From: Polytrichum commune
Lineage: Eukaryota; Streptophyta; Polytrichopsida; Polytrichales; Polytrichaceae
Reading direction: 5' to 3'
Assembly (NCBI GenBank): GCA_950295325.1
Contig: OX485806.1
Location: 33,418,001 to 33,482,000, forward strand
DNA: 64,000 nt
The notes below the pieces were generated by a model, which saw only the letters and a list, made by a program, of their open reading frames with translations, made no database searches and was not told where the DNA came from. Each line of letters begins with the position of its first letter. Position 1 is the stretch's first letter. Position numbers and translations under genes: made by a program. Positions 12,141-25,200 of this stretch are shown in pieces.

Positions 12141-13526
12141 CAAACTTCGTTGTGTTCAAACTATAATGAATGGACTCACCATTTACCTACTACCATATAG
12201 GGTTCTATAATGCTAATTGGACGAGGGGATAGTGGAAACTAAGCACACATGATTAAAATGACTATAGTCAATATGTAAGGCAATGACTGGGCTCTGACTT
12301 GTTGTCCAAGTTGTCCAAGTTGTCCAAGTTGTCCAAGTTTATTAATTCTACTAGAGAGGTGATACCTCGCTCCTCTTCATGTTTGAAATGAAAAATCAAA
12401 TTTTGATAGGTCATGTGATTGCATGATGCGTCTCTATGGACAAGACCTCATTGGTTACCTTGGTACTCTAATTCACGTGTGGATTGTTTTCATTTTCTTC
12501 TTCTAATAAGTGAATTGGTAGAAGATTTCCTTAGTTCATGGACACATCAACTAAAAAGAAGCTAGATGTAGTGGAACTATGAGTACCAATCCCACTTCAT
12601 TTTACACACAGTCAATAAAAACAAGATGACCATGTAAAAAATGGATGAGGATGTGACATAATTTCCTATATGTCCGCAAACGGAAAATGCTTGGTGGTCA
12701 CCCAAATTTTGTGACGAGACGAACAATTAGGTTGTCTCAACATAATAGGAAGGCCATTGTCAAGATCTAGAATACACATAGTTAACAATCTATTCTACCA
12801 ACATATATGTTTAGCATCATATACATTTTGTAGCATATATTCTCAATATCTCAAATTTTCATTAAAACAACAATACGTCCTAGTCTAAGTCCCCACTACA
12901 CTATGTCCCATGACCAAAGCTTTTGGAGAGTGATTTGATATTTTTCATGGTCATGATCAGCGGTCCTCGGGACCATCGACCATGACCACAAGAAAGCTTA
13001 AATCATGGCCCTTGACCACATATGTAGAATGGCCCTAAAGGTACGTGAGCCTAAAATGGACACCAATTACACAATGGGTTAAAATCTTCTCAATGTTAGG
13101 CACGTCTTCATGTTTATAATGTAAATCTAGGAGTAACATACATTGATATCTACCCATTCAAGAAAAGTGTTTGTTTTACTCTCACACACGTTAATGTCAT
13201 CCGGAGGACACCATACCTCTTCACTCAAGTGTTCCCATGTCATGACCCCTACTTCAAATTTCACAAAAACACATTCCACTATGATTTTGTGCTTCGGTTT
13301 TGTAGAGACACACGGGTTTTATTATAGGTTGAGATGATTTACAAATCGGGGATGCCAAAGTGCATCAGGCTTTTTGCAAGCACAGAATTATTGTAATTTT
13401 TTTAAAATTAAAAAACTCAAGATGACCTGCAGCGGTTTTTTGAGAATTGGTGTAATTTGAACTGCATCGGCAACCAGTTCCTAGTGTGCAATTCTGGCAA
13501 TCCATGTCTCTGTATTCGGCCATTGA
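12141..13526. other. No gene; short 9-bp array and a decayed palindrome
   Basis: TTGTCCAAG is repeated four times near 12300-12338. At about 12905-13030 CCATGACCA-type sequence occurs in both orientations and resembles the ends of the element at 48400-48909, so a decayed relative is possible. No coding sequence supported. Confidence 0.5.
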
Positions 13527-13885
13527 ATTCATTTTTCTGTGCCCATCACATCACATCTATTCAGCAAGCATGTTGTGCTTCGTGAGTCGTAGAGAAATGG
13601 AGGGAATTGTGCTCGAATTCGAAGCTCCGTGATGCTTCGAGTTTTTTAGGGTTTCGAATACGAGAACATTGACGCAGGTGTGGCTGTTCATAGAAAGAGA
13701 GAATTGATTTCTCTGTGCCCATCACATCTATTCAGCAAGCATGTTGTGTTTCGTGGGTTGTAGAGAAATGCAGGGAATTGTGGTCGAATTCGAAGCTCCG
13801 TGATGCTTCGAGTTTTTTTAGGGTTCCGAATACGAGAACATCGACGCAGGTGTGGCTGTTGTTCATAGAAAGAGAGAACGAGCAC
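13527..13885. repeat. 171-bp tandem duplication
   Basis: GCAAGCATGTTGTG occurs at 13564 and 13735, and the two units stay near-identical through CATAGAAAGAGAGAA. GC content is higher than in the surrounding spacer. No convincing gene. Confidence 0.85.
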
Positions 13886-14597
13886 AAAGGAAGCTGAGTG
13901 ATCTTGGGTGCTAGTTTTTGTCACTTGGAGGAGTAAATGTTGCGATCTTGCTTCGACTCGGACATTCAAAACTGTCACCTCAACGGATAGTTGCGAGGAG
14001 GTCGACACCGTGTTGCTGCTCCCTCATCAAAGTAAGTCCGTCCTCAAAGCTCGGATGCTCGTTAACTTAACGACTCTCGAGAATAGCGAGGTGGATTGGG
14101 AGATTCTCATCGTCATAAACAACATGCATTGAGGTGCACTCCGAATGAGGAGTCAACAATTTCTTCAATCCAAGCTCAAAGTTGAAATATTCAAGCAAGT
14201 TGCTGAGAGGAGTAGTTGTATCGTAACACCCGGAACTAATTTTTATCGCGTTTTTGGAACCGGGATGCATGATACAAAGAACAGTCCAAACCCTACTTAC
14301 TGGACAAGAGAGGAACAAGGCCTGAGACACAGACACATACACGTGACTCCCGGATTCAACCATGAATTTGAACTTTTATGGATGTGAACTCTAATTCTAC
14401 TTCAGTGATTGATGTTGCATGCGTTCGGCTGCTCAAATTGGTTTGTGAGGAGTATACAAATCGTCACCAGGAGGTTGACATTTCCGTTACTGCTCCTCGG
14501 AATTGGGTTTTCAACGTGACCCATGCGTAATTTTTTATGTTAAGAAAAGGGCGCAAAAGGGCGCAAAATTTGAGCGACATATCAAATATCAAATATC

Positions 14598-15600
14598 GGA
14601 GGAAGGCTATGGAACAGATGCTATTGCTTCCTCCCAGAGGTGGTCCAGCTGCGGAGCTAAAAGTGTCCATTTAAGGCTGCTCGCTTACGTTCAGTTGCTG
14701 CCCCCAGCGCCAAGATTGCAGGCTCAAGTGCCAACGGTGGTCACGAGGAGGTGGTCGACATTGTGTTCATACTACTCCATCACGTTTATCCTCAAGTCAA
14801 TGGGGGACGCTTCACCTTGATCATAGCCTTGAGCTCATGTGTGAACCCGAAATGGATTTACAGAGGAAGGCTATGGAACAGATGCTATTACTTCCTCCCA
14901 GAGGTGGTCCAACCGTGAAGTTAAAAGTGTCCATTTAAGGTTGCTCACTTACGTTTAGTTGTTTCCCCCAGCGCCAAGATTGCAAGCTCAAGTGCCAACA
15001 GCGGTCACGAGGAGGTGGTCAACATTGTGTTCCTACTACTCCATCACGTTTATCCTCAAGTCAATGGGAGACACTTCACCTCGATCATAACCTCGAGCTC
15101 ATGTGTGAACCCGAAATGGATTTACGGAGGAAGGCTATGGAACAGATGCTATTGCTTCCTCCCGGAGGTGGTCCACCTACGGAGCTAAAAGTGTCCATTT
15201 AAGGCCGCTCGCTTACGTTTAGTTGTTGCCCCCGGCGACAAGATTGTAGGCTCAAGTGCCAACAGCAGTCACGAGGAGGTGGTCGACATTCTGTTCCTAC
15301 TACTTCATCACATTTATCCTGAAGTCAAAGGGGGACGCTTCACCTCGATCATAGCCTCAAGCTCACGTGTGAACCTGAAATGGATTTACGGAGGAAGGCT
15401 ATGGAATAGATGCTATTGCTTCCTCCCAGAGGTGGTCCAGCTGTGGAGCTAAAAGTGTCCATTTAAGGCCGCTCGCTTACGTTTAGTTGTTGCCCCGGCG
15501 CCAAGATTGCAGGCTCAAGTGCCAACGGCGGTCACGAGGAGGTGGTCGACATTGTGTTCTTGCTACTCATCACGTTCCTCCTCAAGTCGTGCCTGCTCGT
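14598..15600. repeat. 264-bp tandem array, about 3.8 units
   Basis: GAGGAAGGCTATGGAA occurs at 14599, 14863, 15127 and 15391, an exact 264-bp period (3 x 88). The units differ by scattered substitutions. The fourth diverges after about 15600. A more distant related segment (GAGGAGGTCGACACCGTG) is at about 13996. Each unit carries stop codons in the frames I checked, so no long repeat protein is encoded as the sequence stands. Confidence 0.9.
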
Positions 15601-16499
15601 CACAATTGTCACGATCTCATCCCTCGAGCCTACGGAGGTGTCCTCGCCCCTCGTCACGAACCTCGTGCTGCGGCCGCTGCTCCTCGTCCTCATTGTCACC
15701 TGCCTGCAGGTCTTGAAGGCCAGTCTTTCCCCTCTTGTCACGGGCGTCACTGATTCCGGTCATGTGGGACGAATCCCTGCAACGCCGGCGTCCTCCGCCA
15801 CGTGGGGTGTCATTTCCCTCCCGGCGGTTGTCCTCGTCCTCCTCGTCCTCCGGTTGTTTGTCTTTGGCGTCCTCGTGTTCCACTACTTTCATGAGTGAGG
15901 TAAGTGTGCGGGTGTAATTCGGTTACTTTTCCTAACCGGACACCTAGAATTGATTCGTGTATGGTTAGGTGAGGATCAAAGAACAAACACCACACCAACA
16001 CATTCAAAATAAAATAAAATGGACCACGTCTTCAGTTTTTATCAAGCACTCCACACTCAGTAGTGAGCACAATGGGGAGGACCTATGTGTTTAGTTAAGG
16101 GATCAACAAATGTGACTTCCGATAACTGTAACTAAATCAGGGAAGGTCTGAACTTCAATCCGATTTTTGTTGATGCTTCATTGTAGATTTGTCGATGCAA
16201 CATAAGTTACGTTGTGTAAGCCTATTTGGGATAACTTAGAGCACATGAAAAATGAACCAAATAACACCCACGGGACTAAGGGTATGTGGGTGTTATTCAA
16301 CTAGTTATTCATGTTCTCCATGCGTTATTGCTTCATCCTAATTGTCTATGGGGCAGTTGAAAAAACATGGGCTCTTAATTTGTAAGTTACATTGTTTTTA
16401 TTTCATAACCAAGTTGGAACCGCATTCCATGATATTAAAAGTGCCCCATGGGCAAAGTCTTGACAACACTGACTTGTCTAAATGTGCTTGAGTTTCTGT
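15601..16499. other. GC-rich tail of the array, then spacer
   Basis: 15601-15900 is unusually GC-rich with CCTCGTCCTC-type repeats; a minus-strand open frame (15617-15892) is rich in Asp, Glu and Arg but low in complexity, and I do not accept it as a gene. About 15915-16000 matches a fragment of the dispersed family R3. Nothing else seen. Confidence 0.5.
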
Positions 16500-16984
16500 T
16501 TAAATACCTGTTCACAACATGGGGGGTACGCCTCTCATTAAAAACCAAGAAGCACATGCATCCGCAACATACTCTTAAAACCCCTTATGTACAAGTTTTT
16601 TTTGGGTAATATTAAGCAATACATGTATAATTGCAATGATAAAAATACAAGTGAAAATGTATATGTATATAAAATTTTACATACATATATAGTCCTTACC
16701 ATAAGCATACAAATATGTTTGTGGATAATAACGAACCCGTGTCATATGTATAATGTAAAATCCTAGCATTCATTAATAAAGTTGTTGAAGAATTTTTTAT
16801 ACCCCAAATGTAACTCATAAGCACCTAATAACTCATTACTCATATTGCATCTTATGCCAAATTAACGATAGAGATACTTGGCTGCACTTACTCTCTCTAT
16901 GCAACAATAAATTTCTTAAAGGCCTAAGAATCACAAAACATAATGACATTGCCCACCAATTCACCAACCTACTAAAATCAAATG

Positions 16985-17490
16985 TATACACTAGACACCT
17001 CACACTTATTAATGCCAGTAACCAACATGGCAACCACCAAGACAACACCATCCCGCCATGAATATTAAGTTGCACATGCAGCACTACACAATGTGAATGC
17101 CTTGCAATACTAAGACCGGACATCGTTTACATACAAGGCATTGCATATGAACAAAATGGTCCACTAATACCTACAGTGGACCTAACCATCCAAGTCATTA
17201 AATTCACCTTTACGCATGATAGATTCCTTGACCCAACCATACAAACAAAAGAAGACAAATACAACATGTTAGTAGACGCAATAAGAACACAAGGCTAGAA
17301 TATTAGACCCCTTATAGTTATCGCCGCAGGTTTAAGGGGAGCCATTCACACATGAAGCATAAAACTCCTTGAGAACCTACATATCCCCACATCACTAATA
17401 AAAAAAGAATGAAAACCATCCACCAAATAGCCATCAAATATCTCACATACCTAGTACTAAATCAAAGAAAACTTGACAATAAACAAGAAC
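16985..17490 (+). mobile_element. LINE-like fragment with restriction-like endonuclease motif
   Basis: Read on the plus strand the segment gives CECLAILRPD, then IQVIKFTFTHDRF, KYNMLVDAI, PLIVIAAGLRGAIH and IAIKYLTYLVLNQRKLDNKQ in one frame, with three in-frame stops. The spacing of RPD, the IQVIK strand and the KY motif fits the PD-(D/E)xK endonuclease found after the reverse transcriptase in some LINE clades. No reverse transcriptase domain or complete ends are visible. The identification is from memory of the motif and is moderate. Confidence 0.5.
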
Positions 17491-17539
17491 CAATGCCCCC
17501 CCACATAGTAAATGGATATCAAAATATTTTTATTTAGAA

Positions 17540-17571
<32 letters not shown>

Positions 17572-17577
17572 TTACAA

Positions 17578-17725
17578 ACAAGAGCCCACCCACCACAAGG
17601 TAGGCAGTAAACCCCACCCTCCACCAAGGGGATTCTTGAGCAGCGTAGGGCCAACGTGCTCAAATTCACATTGGATAGTCCTACCTTTGTTTTTTTCTTT
17701 TTTCTTTTTTCTTTTTCTTATCATG
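17578..17725 (+). mobile_element. 5'-truncated SINE copy
   Basis: Body of the SINE family R8 (AGAGCCCACCCACC through GGATTCTTGAGCA) on the plus strand, lacking the tRNA-like head, ending in a pyrimidine-rich tail. It faces the copy at 17754-18037, so the two form an inverted pair. Confidence 0.65.
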
Positions 17726-17753
17726 ATTTACAATGATAAGGAGTTTAGGCTTC

Positions 17754-18037
17754 AATAAATGTAAATAAACAAATAGACAAATAACCAATGTTGGTCAATC
17801 CAATGTGTATTTGAGCCCGTTGGCCCTATCATGCTCAAGAATCCTCTTGGTGCATGGTGGGGTTTATTACCTACCTTGCAGTGGGTGGGCTCTTGGCTTC
17901 ATACCTACCTACCTACCTAGTTATTTTTTGGTTAAGCAGAGAGAAGATTTCACAACAGGAATCAAACCAATCACTCCATTTAGAAATGGGTACCTCTCCA
18001 CTCCATTCACCCGGTAGTTTAGGGTCATCTCAGACCA
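17754..18037 (-). mobile_element. tRNA-derived SINE with target duplication
   Basis: On the minus strand: head GGTCTGAGATGACCC, a box A-like region, a box B-like GGTTTGATTCC, a body shared with 49269-49550, and an AT-rich (TTATT) tail. It is bracketed by a direct repeat TTTAGGCTTC at 17744-17753 and 18038-18047. The corresponding position in R0 copy A (about 2560-2580) has no insertion, which independently marks both boundaries. Confidence 0.85.
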
Positions 18038-19257
18038 TTTAGGCTTCATACATAACGTGCCAACCTTAATCTGAGTCAATTGATCTTTAGATAAAGTTGG
18101 ATTGCCATTCAATGAATTAACAAGTTTACTTTAGAAAACTCTAGACTCCCTTACCTCTACGTAACCCACAATAGACTTTACATTAGATTGGGAGGGCATT
18201 TCAACATTTTCATGTTCATCAATTTTAACATTCATGGCATTTTGAAGCTCACTTTGCAACTCCATATCTTCATATAAATCAATTTCAACTTGCGACTACA
18301 TCAACTCCGTCTCTATGACAACATCATTGCACATGTTTGAATTGTCTTCTCCAACACTACAATTTTCCTTGTCACCACCCTGTGCACTAGAATCATCAAT
18401 CAATGTGTGATCACAATTAGACTCCTCGTCCTCCTCCATATTTCCAAATAGATGGGCCTCAATAAGTGACCCTACCATACAAGTACGAATGTTATATATT
18501 TTCTAGAGGTCCTCCATATATGTACATTACTGCGACTTATAATCTGTGTAGCATATATATATATATATATATAGTACGTTCAAATTAATACCCTTTTTGT
18601 GCACTCATATGTACTCATACATGTTATGAAAGGTATATGCTCTCCCTCCATGCCACCCTCTTCTCCTATCTCGTATTTAAGTAAGTCTAGACATATTTTT
18701 AGAATCATGACATTTTGGTTGCGTAATACTATGGGTGGATCCATCAGTAAACTTCTAATATACCTGAATTTTATGGGAGATATGCGAATCCTTAGTGATT
18801 ACTTGAATGTTATGCTATTAAAATATGATGGAAAATAAATTTTTTTATGTTACATTAATATAATTAAATGTTGATTAATGAAAATGTGACCAAAACAATT
18901 GCTATAATTTTATCACAATTAACTTTGCATAGTTTGTCAGAGGATCTTACCATATAATCCTATTGTAGGATCCTACGATAGAGTTCAACATTTCATAATT
19001 CTAACTTGGACTTAGTCTAGTTTTACTTAAATATCAGTTATGCCCCCTTGGGTGGTGGACTCTTTATACCACTTATGAACTAATTTGAATGTTATTCGAG
19101 ACATTAGCATGCATTGTGAGCGTGAAGGAAAAATATTGTTCTCTATATTGTATACATTGAAATAGGCTATCAAGAATCTTGAAGTAAAGGTGGATGTACA
19201 AAAAGAAGTCTAAGATTTAAAGAAAGAAATTGACAATACATGTGATACACTAAATAT

Positions 19258-19620
19258 GATATTTAGTGTCATATGGTATTTTAAGTCACTATGGTTTCTT
19301 TATGGATGACACTTCTTATGAATAAGTGAACAAATTATTGTCATGGATGATGGATGAATTCATCCATTGGCCAAAACCTTACCTTCTCTTGTCAACAACT
19401 TCTGATGAAATATTGTCATGGTTGATTGAAATTTGGATGATAAATCACTTGGTAAGTGATAGTAATTGCAATATTGTGAATCTATAATCCCCCCAAAAAA
19501 TTACAAGGAATGACAAATAATGTTGGGTTAACATTTAGTGTTGATGACACTTCACCACAATTTACCAGTAGTATTGAGTAAGACAATCAAAACTGGTGAC
19601 ACTAAATATCATATTTAGTG
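19258..19620. mobile_element. TA-flanked miniature element R2, copy b
   Basis: 363 bp, flanked by TA, with palindromic ends CACTAAATAT...ATATTTAGTG. Inverted relative to 5038-5398. It sits inside repeat R0 copy B at a point where copy A is uninterrupted. Confidence 0.85.
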
Positions 19621-19930
19621 TAGTTTAATCCAATTTACATTTTCATCCATTGTTGTAATATGGTGATTGTTTTCAATGACTTCAATGCTCGGTTTTGCTA
19701 GGTTTTACATTTGGGTTCTAGGTTTTTTCAAATTGGATCAAAGTGGACTTATGAATTAACCGATCATATGATAATGAATTTAGATGCTATTATTGCCTTA
19801 GCTTCAATGACATGTGCTTTAGGGTCAAATCACTACGAGTTATATCCTATGGATGAGGATTTCTTCAATAACTTTCTCATTGGAAAGCGAAAGCGGATTG
19901 TAAATGTATTAAAGACATGTTTATTCATGA

Positions 19931-22221
19931 TTTGTATTGTGTGTATGTAGTGGAGGCATCTTTTGATGTTTTGGGTCTAGAGCCTTTAATATCTTCTCAT
20001 CCTCATATCCAAAATCTGAAATGAATATAGGGAAGTGAAGACTAGGATATAGACTAGAGTTTAACAATAAGCCACCCATCATAAATGTCCATGTTTTTCA
20101 TTAAAACATTGGTTTCATCAAATTGTGCTATAAGCAAACCACTACTTTTGTCATTGATTAAATGTGAGAATGCACTTCTTCTTCTTCTTCTTCTTGAATC
20201 TTCTTGAATGACCACCAATATGTTGTCTTTGAAATTCATAGTCATTTCCATGATGTCTTCATATGGTCATGGTGATGCAAGATCATTGGCACTTGTTGAA
20301 ACATGCTTGAAAACAATACCATTCAAATGCCATCAATTGTCCACCACTTCATAGATCCATGCCTGATATTTTCCATAATAATTGTTGATCATCCTGTCTT
20401 CTTTTATTGCGTGTACCTTGCTTTTACAACCCATTGAACTTCCTTTTGCATATCACAATTGTTCTCTTGAATTGAAGGATTGATGAGACTAGCCTCACAT
20501 GGGGTATGGACTCTAAGCCAAACATCCACACCTAAACATAACAAAAATCTAATGTGAATTTCATGCACACAAGAAAAAATTCTAACACATAATTAATCTT
20601 GCTTCTTATTAAGCATGCAAAAATTGGATGGATCGATGGTCTAGACATTCAATTCCCTTGTGCGTAGGGGGAGGTTGAAACCCCATTTAGCTTGCCTTCA
20701 TTGCAATTGAACCTTGAAACTGCAATCAAGGGTGACCTTCACCAATCTCGTAGGGGAAGGGGCATGGGGACGTATGGAGAAGGCAAAGGCCTTGAAAGAC
20801 CCTAATTGCCTTTGTATAGATCTGCCATTTTGCAAACTTGACAATCAAATAAGCTTTTACAACTATAAATCTAAGGTGTAGGGTGTAGGGTTACCTTTTT
20901 TTCTTCGCATTCTTCAAGCATTTGGCCTTCATCTCTCGTCTAATGGGAATCAAAGTATACACTTTATTTGTCTTGCTAGTTGTTTAGCACATCATCATAT
21001 TTGTTGTCCTCCTTCACACCACAACCTTCTTTGGACAACTGTGTAACTTCTTTGGAGCATTCTTGGTTGTAGGAGCTAGAATCACTTAAACATCCTCATC
21101 ATCTCTTAAAAAAATTGTCTCTTCAATCCTCTCATCTATTCATTCTCCACACTACAACCTAATGAAGTTCTTGTAGCTGTGATTTTCTGCCCTCCTTGTA
21201 CTTCCACTACAATTCGTGATGAAGGTGTGCATTCCATGTGATCCCAATTTACACCTGCCATTTTACAAACCGCAAAATGATAAAAACAAAATGCAGAATT
21301 TGAGTGGGAGGTGGCGGGCTATGGTGGAAGAAGGAACCAAAGGTGGAGAATGTTCATCAAAGGAGAGCAAAAGAATGTAGAAAATGGAGGTGGAGGGTTG
21401 GCCAATAGGATTGCTTGAAAAGAATCAACCATTTATTCAAGCATGCATTGGACCCAACCTTAGAGTTTAGTTTCTGAAACCGGTTGGAGCATTTTCTTGA
21501 GTTGGGACCATAAATTTTCCACCAAAATGGTACCATGTAGGTGTCACTTAGTTTTCACATTCTTTGGAATCGGACGCTCATGGAAATGCCTTGGGACCAA
21601 CTTTCAGCTCTCAACCTATAGAATCGCTCGATTTTGGAGTTTCTTTGGACCCAGACGACCCCTTGTGTAAATTGCTTTAAGCTCAAAAGTCAACATAATT
21701 AGGGGGGGGACCTATATGACCAGTTAATGAGTATGAGAACCTTCATGTTGATAACATATAAGAGATTCATAGGAAAACTCCAAAGATCATAAGGAAAGTG
21801 GCTACGGACTCAAAATATGGATTTGCTAACCATCTTGCTTGAACTATATGCATATCTCGCATTCTAGGAGAAGTGTGCTAGTCGGGATAAATAACCATTC
21901 AAGACCCATCTATCCTTAGTGTGGGTGGATGAGAGGTGGACTGTAGAGCATCTAGAGGAAAGTCCATGGTCATCCACTCTACGCCAATTGTGGAAGTTCA
22001 ATCTCATCATCTCTTCTCACACAGCAGAATGCAACAAGCACACAACATCAGCACAACAAAATAACCAAAACAACGAAACAATATGTGAGTATAGATTCTT
22101 GTCCCACCCACATTGAACGCGAGGAAGAAGCGATTGAGATTCGTATCCCATCTGCACATGAATTGGGAAAATTGGGCGAGGTTGAGCACCGAGACTTAAG
22201 TTAAGTTAGTATTTTGCAAAG
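19931..22221. other. No gene recognised; upstream of the Mpv17-type gene
   Basis: A minus-strand segment at 20054-20251 translates cleanly for 65 residues but has no recognisable domain and I cannot extend it. 21690-21925 is a partial copy of the dispersed family R3. The last 100-200 bases before 22222 should contain the promoter and leader of the next gene; no clear TATA box identified. Confidence 0.5.
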
Positions 22222-25200
22222 ATGGAAGTGCTAGGATACAATGCACAGCTGCATTGCACATGGAGGCAGGCAGGGAGGGCAACAGCTGGAGTGGTGGGAT
22301 CATCATCATCATCATCATCATCATCTGCACACAGATGTGGCTATGGTGGTGGCCACAGGAGGAGGGCAACAACAAGAAGAGGTGGTGCTGTTGTTGCACA
22401 AGTGGGTGCTGCTTGGGGTGTGGGAAGGAGAGGGTTAGGGTTAGAGTTTAAGGATAGGGAGGAGGGTGTCGTGGTGGGGTTGGCCCTGAGTGAAGGTAAT
22501 GGTGGTGGTGACGGTGGAGTTGGAGGGGGAAGGTTTGGAGGTGGTGGAGGTGGAGGGGATGACGAGGAGAGTGATGGAGATGCCGGTGTCCCAGTACCTC
22601 AGCAATCTTCCGGCATCTTGGCCTGGTAAGTCAATTTTGGGCTCCAGATGCCTCTATGGTGTTGTTGATTTTTGGTGACATTTGTATATGACATGTAAGG
22701 TATGCGGGTGTGGTATTATTCCGTTCATTTGTCATGTTCTCCAACTTCTCCCGATTAGATTTACACAATGAGACTTCTGGTGCTTTAGCAAATCTCTGAC
22801 GAAGCATCAGCGAACATGGGATTGAAAATCGGACCGCCCCTGATTGAGTTAAGGTTATCGGAAGTGCAGGTTTTTTGGTTCCATAGCTAAATACATAGGT
22901 CCTCCAACTGTGTTCATTATTGAGTGTGGAGTAGTAAATAAAAATCGAAGGCCCAGTCCAATCTCTTTCTAAAACATGTGTCTTTTTCGTGTTTGTTCTT
23001 TGATCCTCACCTAACCACCAATCAAATATAGGGCTCTGATTAAGAAAAGTCACAGAATAACACCTGCATACCTTGTATGTGCTCGTGAGGTGCCAGCCAA
23101 TTGTGAGTCTCAAGGTTTTGAAATCTTCAGACTCAAAGTCCTTTTTTAAAAATAGTTTGGATTTAGGGAAGTTCCACATGAATTGTTACATGAATGCGGG
23201 GAGGTGAATTTCTATGGACTTGTTCTTTGCTTGGCAGAACTCTAAACTCTAAACCCTAAACCTTAAACCCTAAGCAGATATGAATTTGGTTCAATTTCCA
23301 ATGGAGGTGAATTCTGCCCAATGTATGTGTGTGCATAGGAAGAGAAGGTTATTGATGTCTTCAATTTAGAAGCTGTTTATTATTCCGATTGACGCACAAA
23401 CTAGAAGTTTCACATGAATTTCCAGACGAGTGTGGGGAGGTGGACGTCTGTAGGAATCATCCTTGCTTGGCAGAATCCTAAACCCTAAACCCTAAATCTA
23501 GACATGAATGCGGTCAGTTTGTTGGATGGAATAACACCAATGGACATGAATTCTGCCCATTATGAGGCATTTGTGATCTACAACTTGTGGGCTCTATTTT
23601 TTTCTGTCATAGTGCAATTTGTGCACTTGCTTTGGGGATGGTGCTGCTGCATTGTAAGTAGAGATGGGCAGAGCATACTACCATGAAGTATAATCACACT
23701 TTTATCAAGAAAGACTTCACTCGATATGAATCTGACTTGATTCTGCAGTACCTAAGGTAGATGGGCCTTAAATGGTTACCTTTTCCAAGAAGCCCGCTTC
23801 TCCTACGACATGAAACACGCGATTATAATTCATATTGACTCCTTAGCCACTTTCCTCATAATATTTGGAGTTCATATGAATATCTAATTTTTATCAAAGT
23901 GAAGATTCTCATGCTCATTAAATGGTCATATAGGTTTCCCGCGAAAATTATGTTGACTATTGAGCTTAGAATGGTTATCATATTTTAAGCACGCAGTCTA
24001 ATCTCTTTCAAACACCTCTTACTAGTATTTATTCTTCGAGCCACACCAAACCACCTGCCACTCAAATATAGGTGTCCGATAAAGATAAGTAACCGAAGTG
24101 GGCGGGTCTACCTCAATAAGGTATGTGGGCCTTATGTGGTCACTCTTCTTAATGGGGCACCTGTATATGTGGGTATGGGCAGATACCAAAAGGACTTCAT
24201 GTGTTATGTTGGGATTGGACTCTGTGCTCAAAATATTGACACCATTTCTAGGTTCAATAGCAAACACAATTGAGAGAGTCTATGTGATCACTCAAAAAGT
24301 AAGAGAATTTTCACTTTGGACTCAAATAACTTTTACATCTCTACCCCAATTCCAAAAGTTGAAAGGACAATGTTCGTGGTTTGCAATTGCTAGCTGGATG
24401 AGTTCCCAAGCCGATCCAATTGCCAAAAATATATATGGAGTTGGAAGTGCCTACAATAGGGCCACATTGCAATAAACTTTCAATACACTTGACAGGAATC
24501 TGGGTCGATTCTGTATAGCTCCATCATGTGGAAACAATCAAGCTTTTGTCTTGAGCAATCTAGGTTGGTAACAGTTGGAAAAGTGAGTAAATTTTTGGCT
24601 CTTTGATTAACATCACCAGGGGTGATGGATTCAATGATTTCTAACAGCTTTCAAATCATCACCTTAATATAATGGTGCAAATTGCATAAATAGTCTTGTT
24701 TGTTTTGGGTGTACCTAAATTGGAGAGGTATACCTATGCCTACCTTGTACTGCTTAAGGTTCTGTCTAATCCTACTTACCATCTGAGGATTAGGCTGGCT
24801 GGTGCTTGTGAACATGCTCAATTGCCTGAAAGTATTTGGTCATTTACAGGTGGCTCAAAATTTTCAGTGACTTGACAATTTTTTTTTGTTGGGAGATCTT
24901 GTACTTTAATGGCTACTATTTATCGGTTGGGAGCACAGGTACATGGACCTAACAAGCAGGCATCCAATCAGCACCAAGGCCATTACAGCTGCCATTTTAA
25001 ATTTCTTGGGGGACATCTTCTGTCAGGTGCTGATCTTTTATACATGCTTGTGTACAAACAGGAAAGTCTTCTTAATAAGAGTGGATCTACTCACAGGATT
25101 TGTGTATCCAGCTTAAGGATTCTGACCTTTCCTCTTTAGATGAAGTCTATTGTATAGCAGTATTGTGGTTCATACCAGTACTAATTTCCTAACGGAGCAC

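Larger units (their letters stand above)
16500..19930. repeat. Large dispersed repeat R0, copy B
   Basis: Same order of blocks as 1640-4330 but lengthened by insertions absent from copy A: a LINE fragment (about 16985-17490), two SINE copies (17578-17725 and 17754-18037) and a TA-flanked miniature element (19258-19620). The minus-strand acidic frame at 18296-18478 corresponds to 3486-3686. Copy A serves as the empty-site reference for the SINE. Confidence 0.65.

Noticed and set aside
15617-15892. Acidic and Arg-rich minus-strand frame resembling a gag or nuclear protein
   Set aside because: Low complexity, produced by GTCCTC-type repeats in GC-rich DNA; cannot be assigned to any family.
20054-20251. 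65-codon minus-strand frame that could be a gene remnant
   Set aside because: No domain recognised and no phase-compatible neighbouring exon found; left as unassigned spacer.
22299-22324. (ATC)n tract as an independent repeat element
   Set aside because: It is inside exon 1 of the Mpv17-type gene and encodes part of its serine-rich leader.
22631-23179. A 182-codon minus-strand frame
   Set aside because: Lies in intron 1 of the Mpv17-type gene and partly in repeat R3; no recognisable motif.
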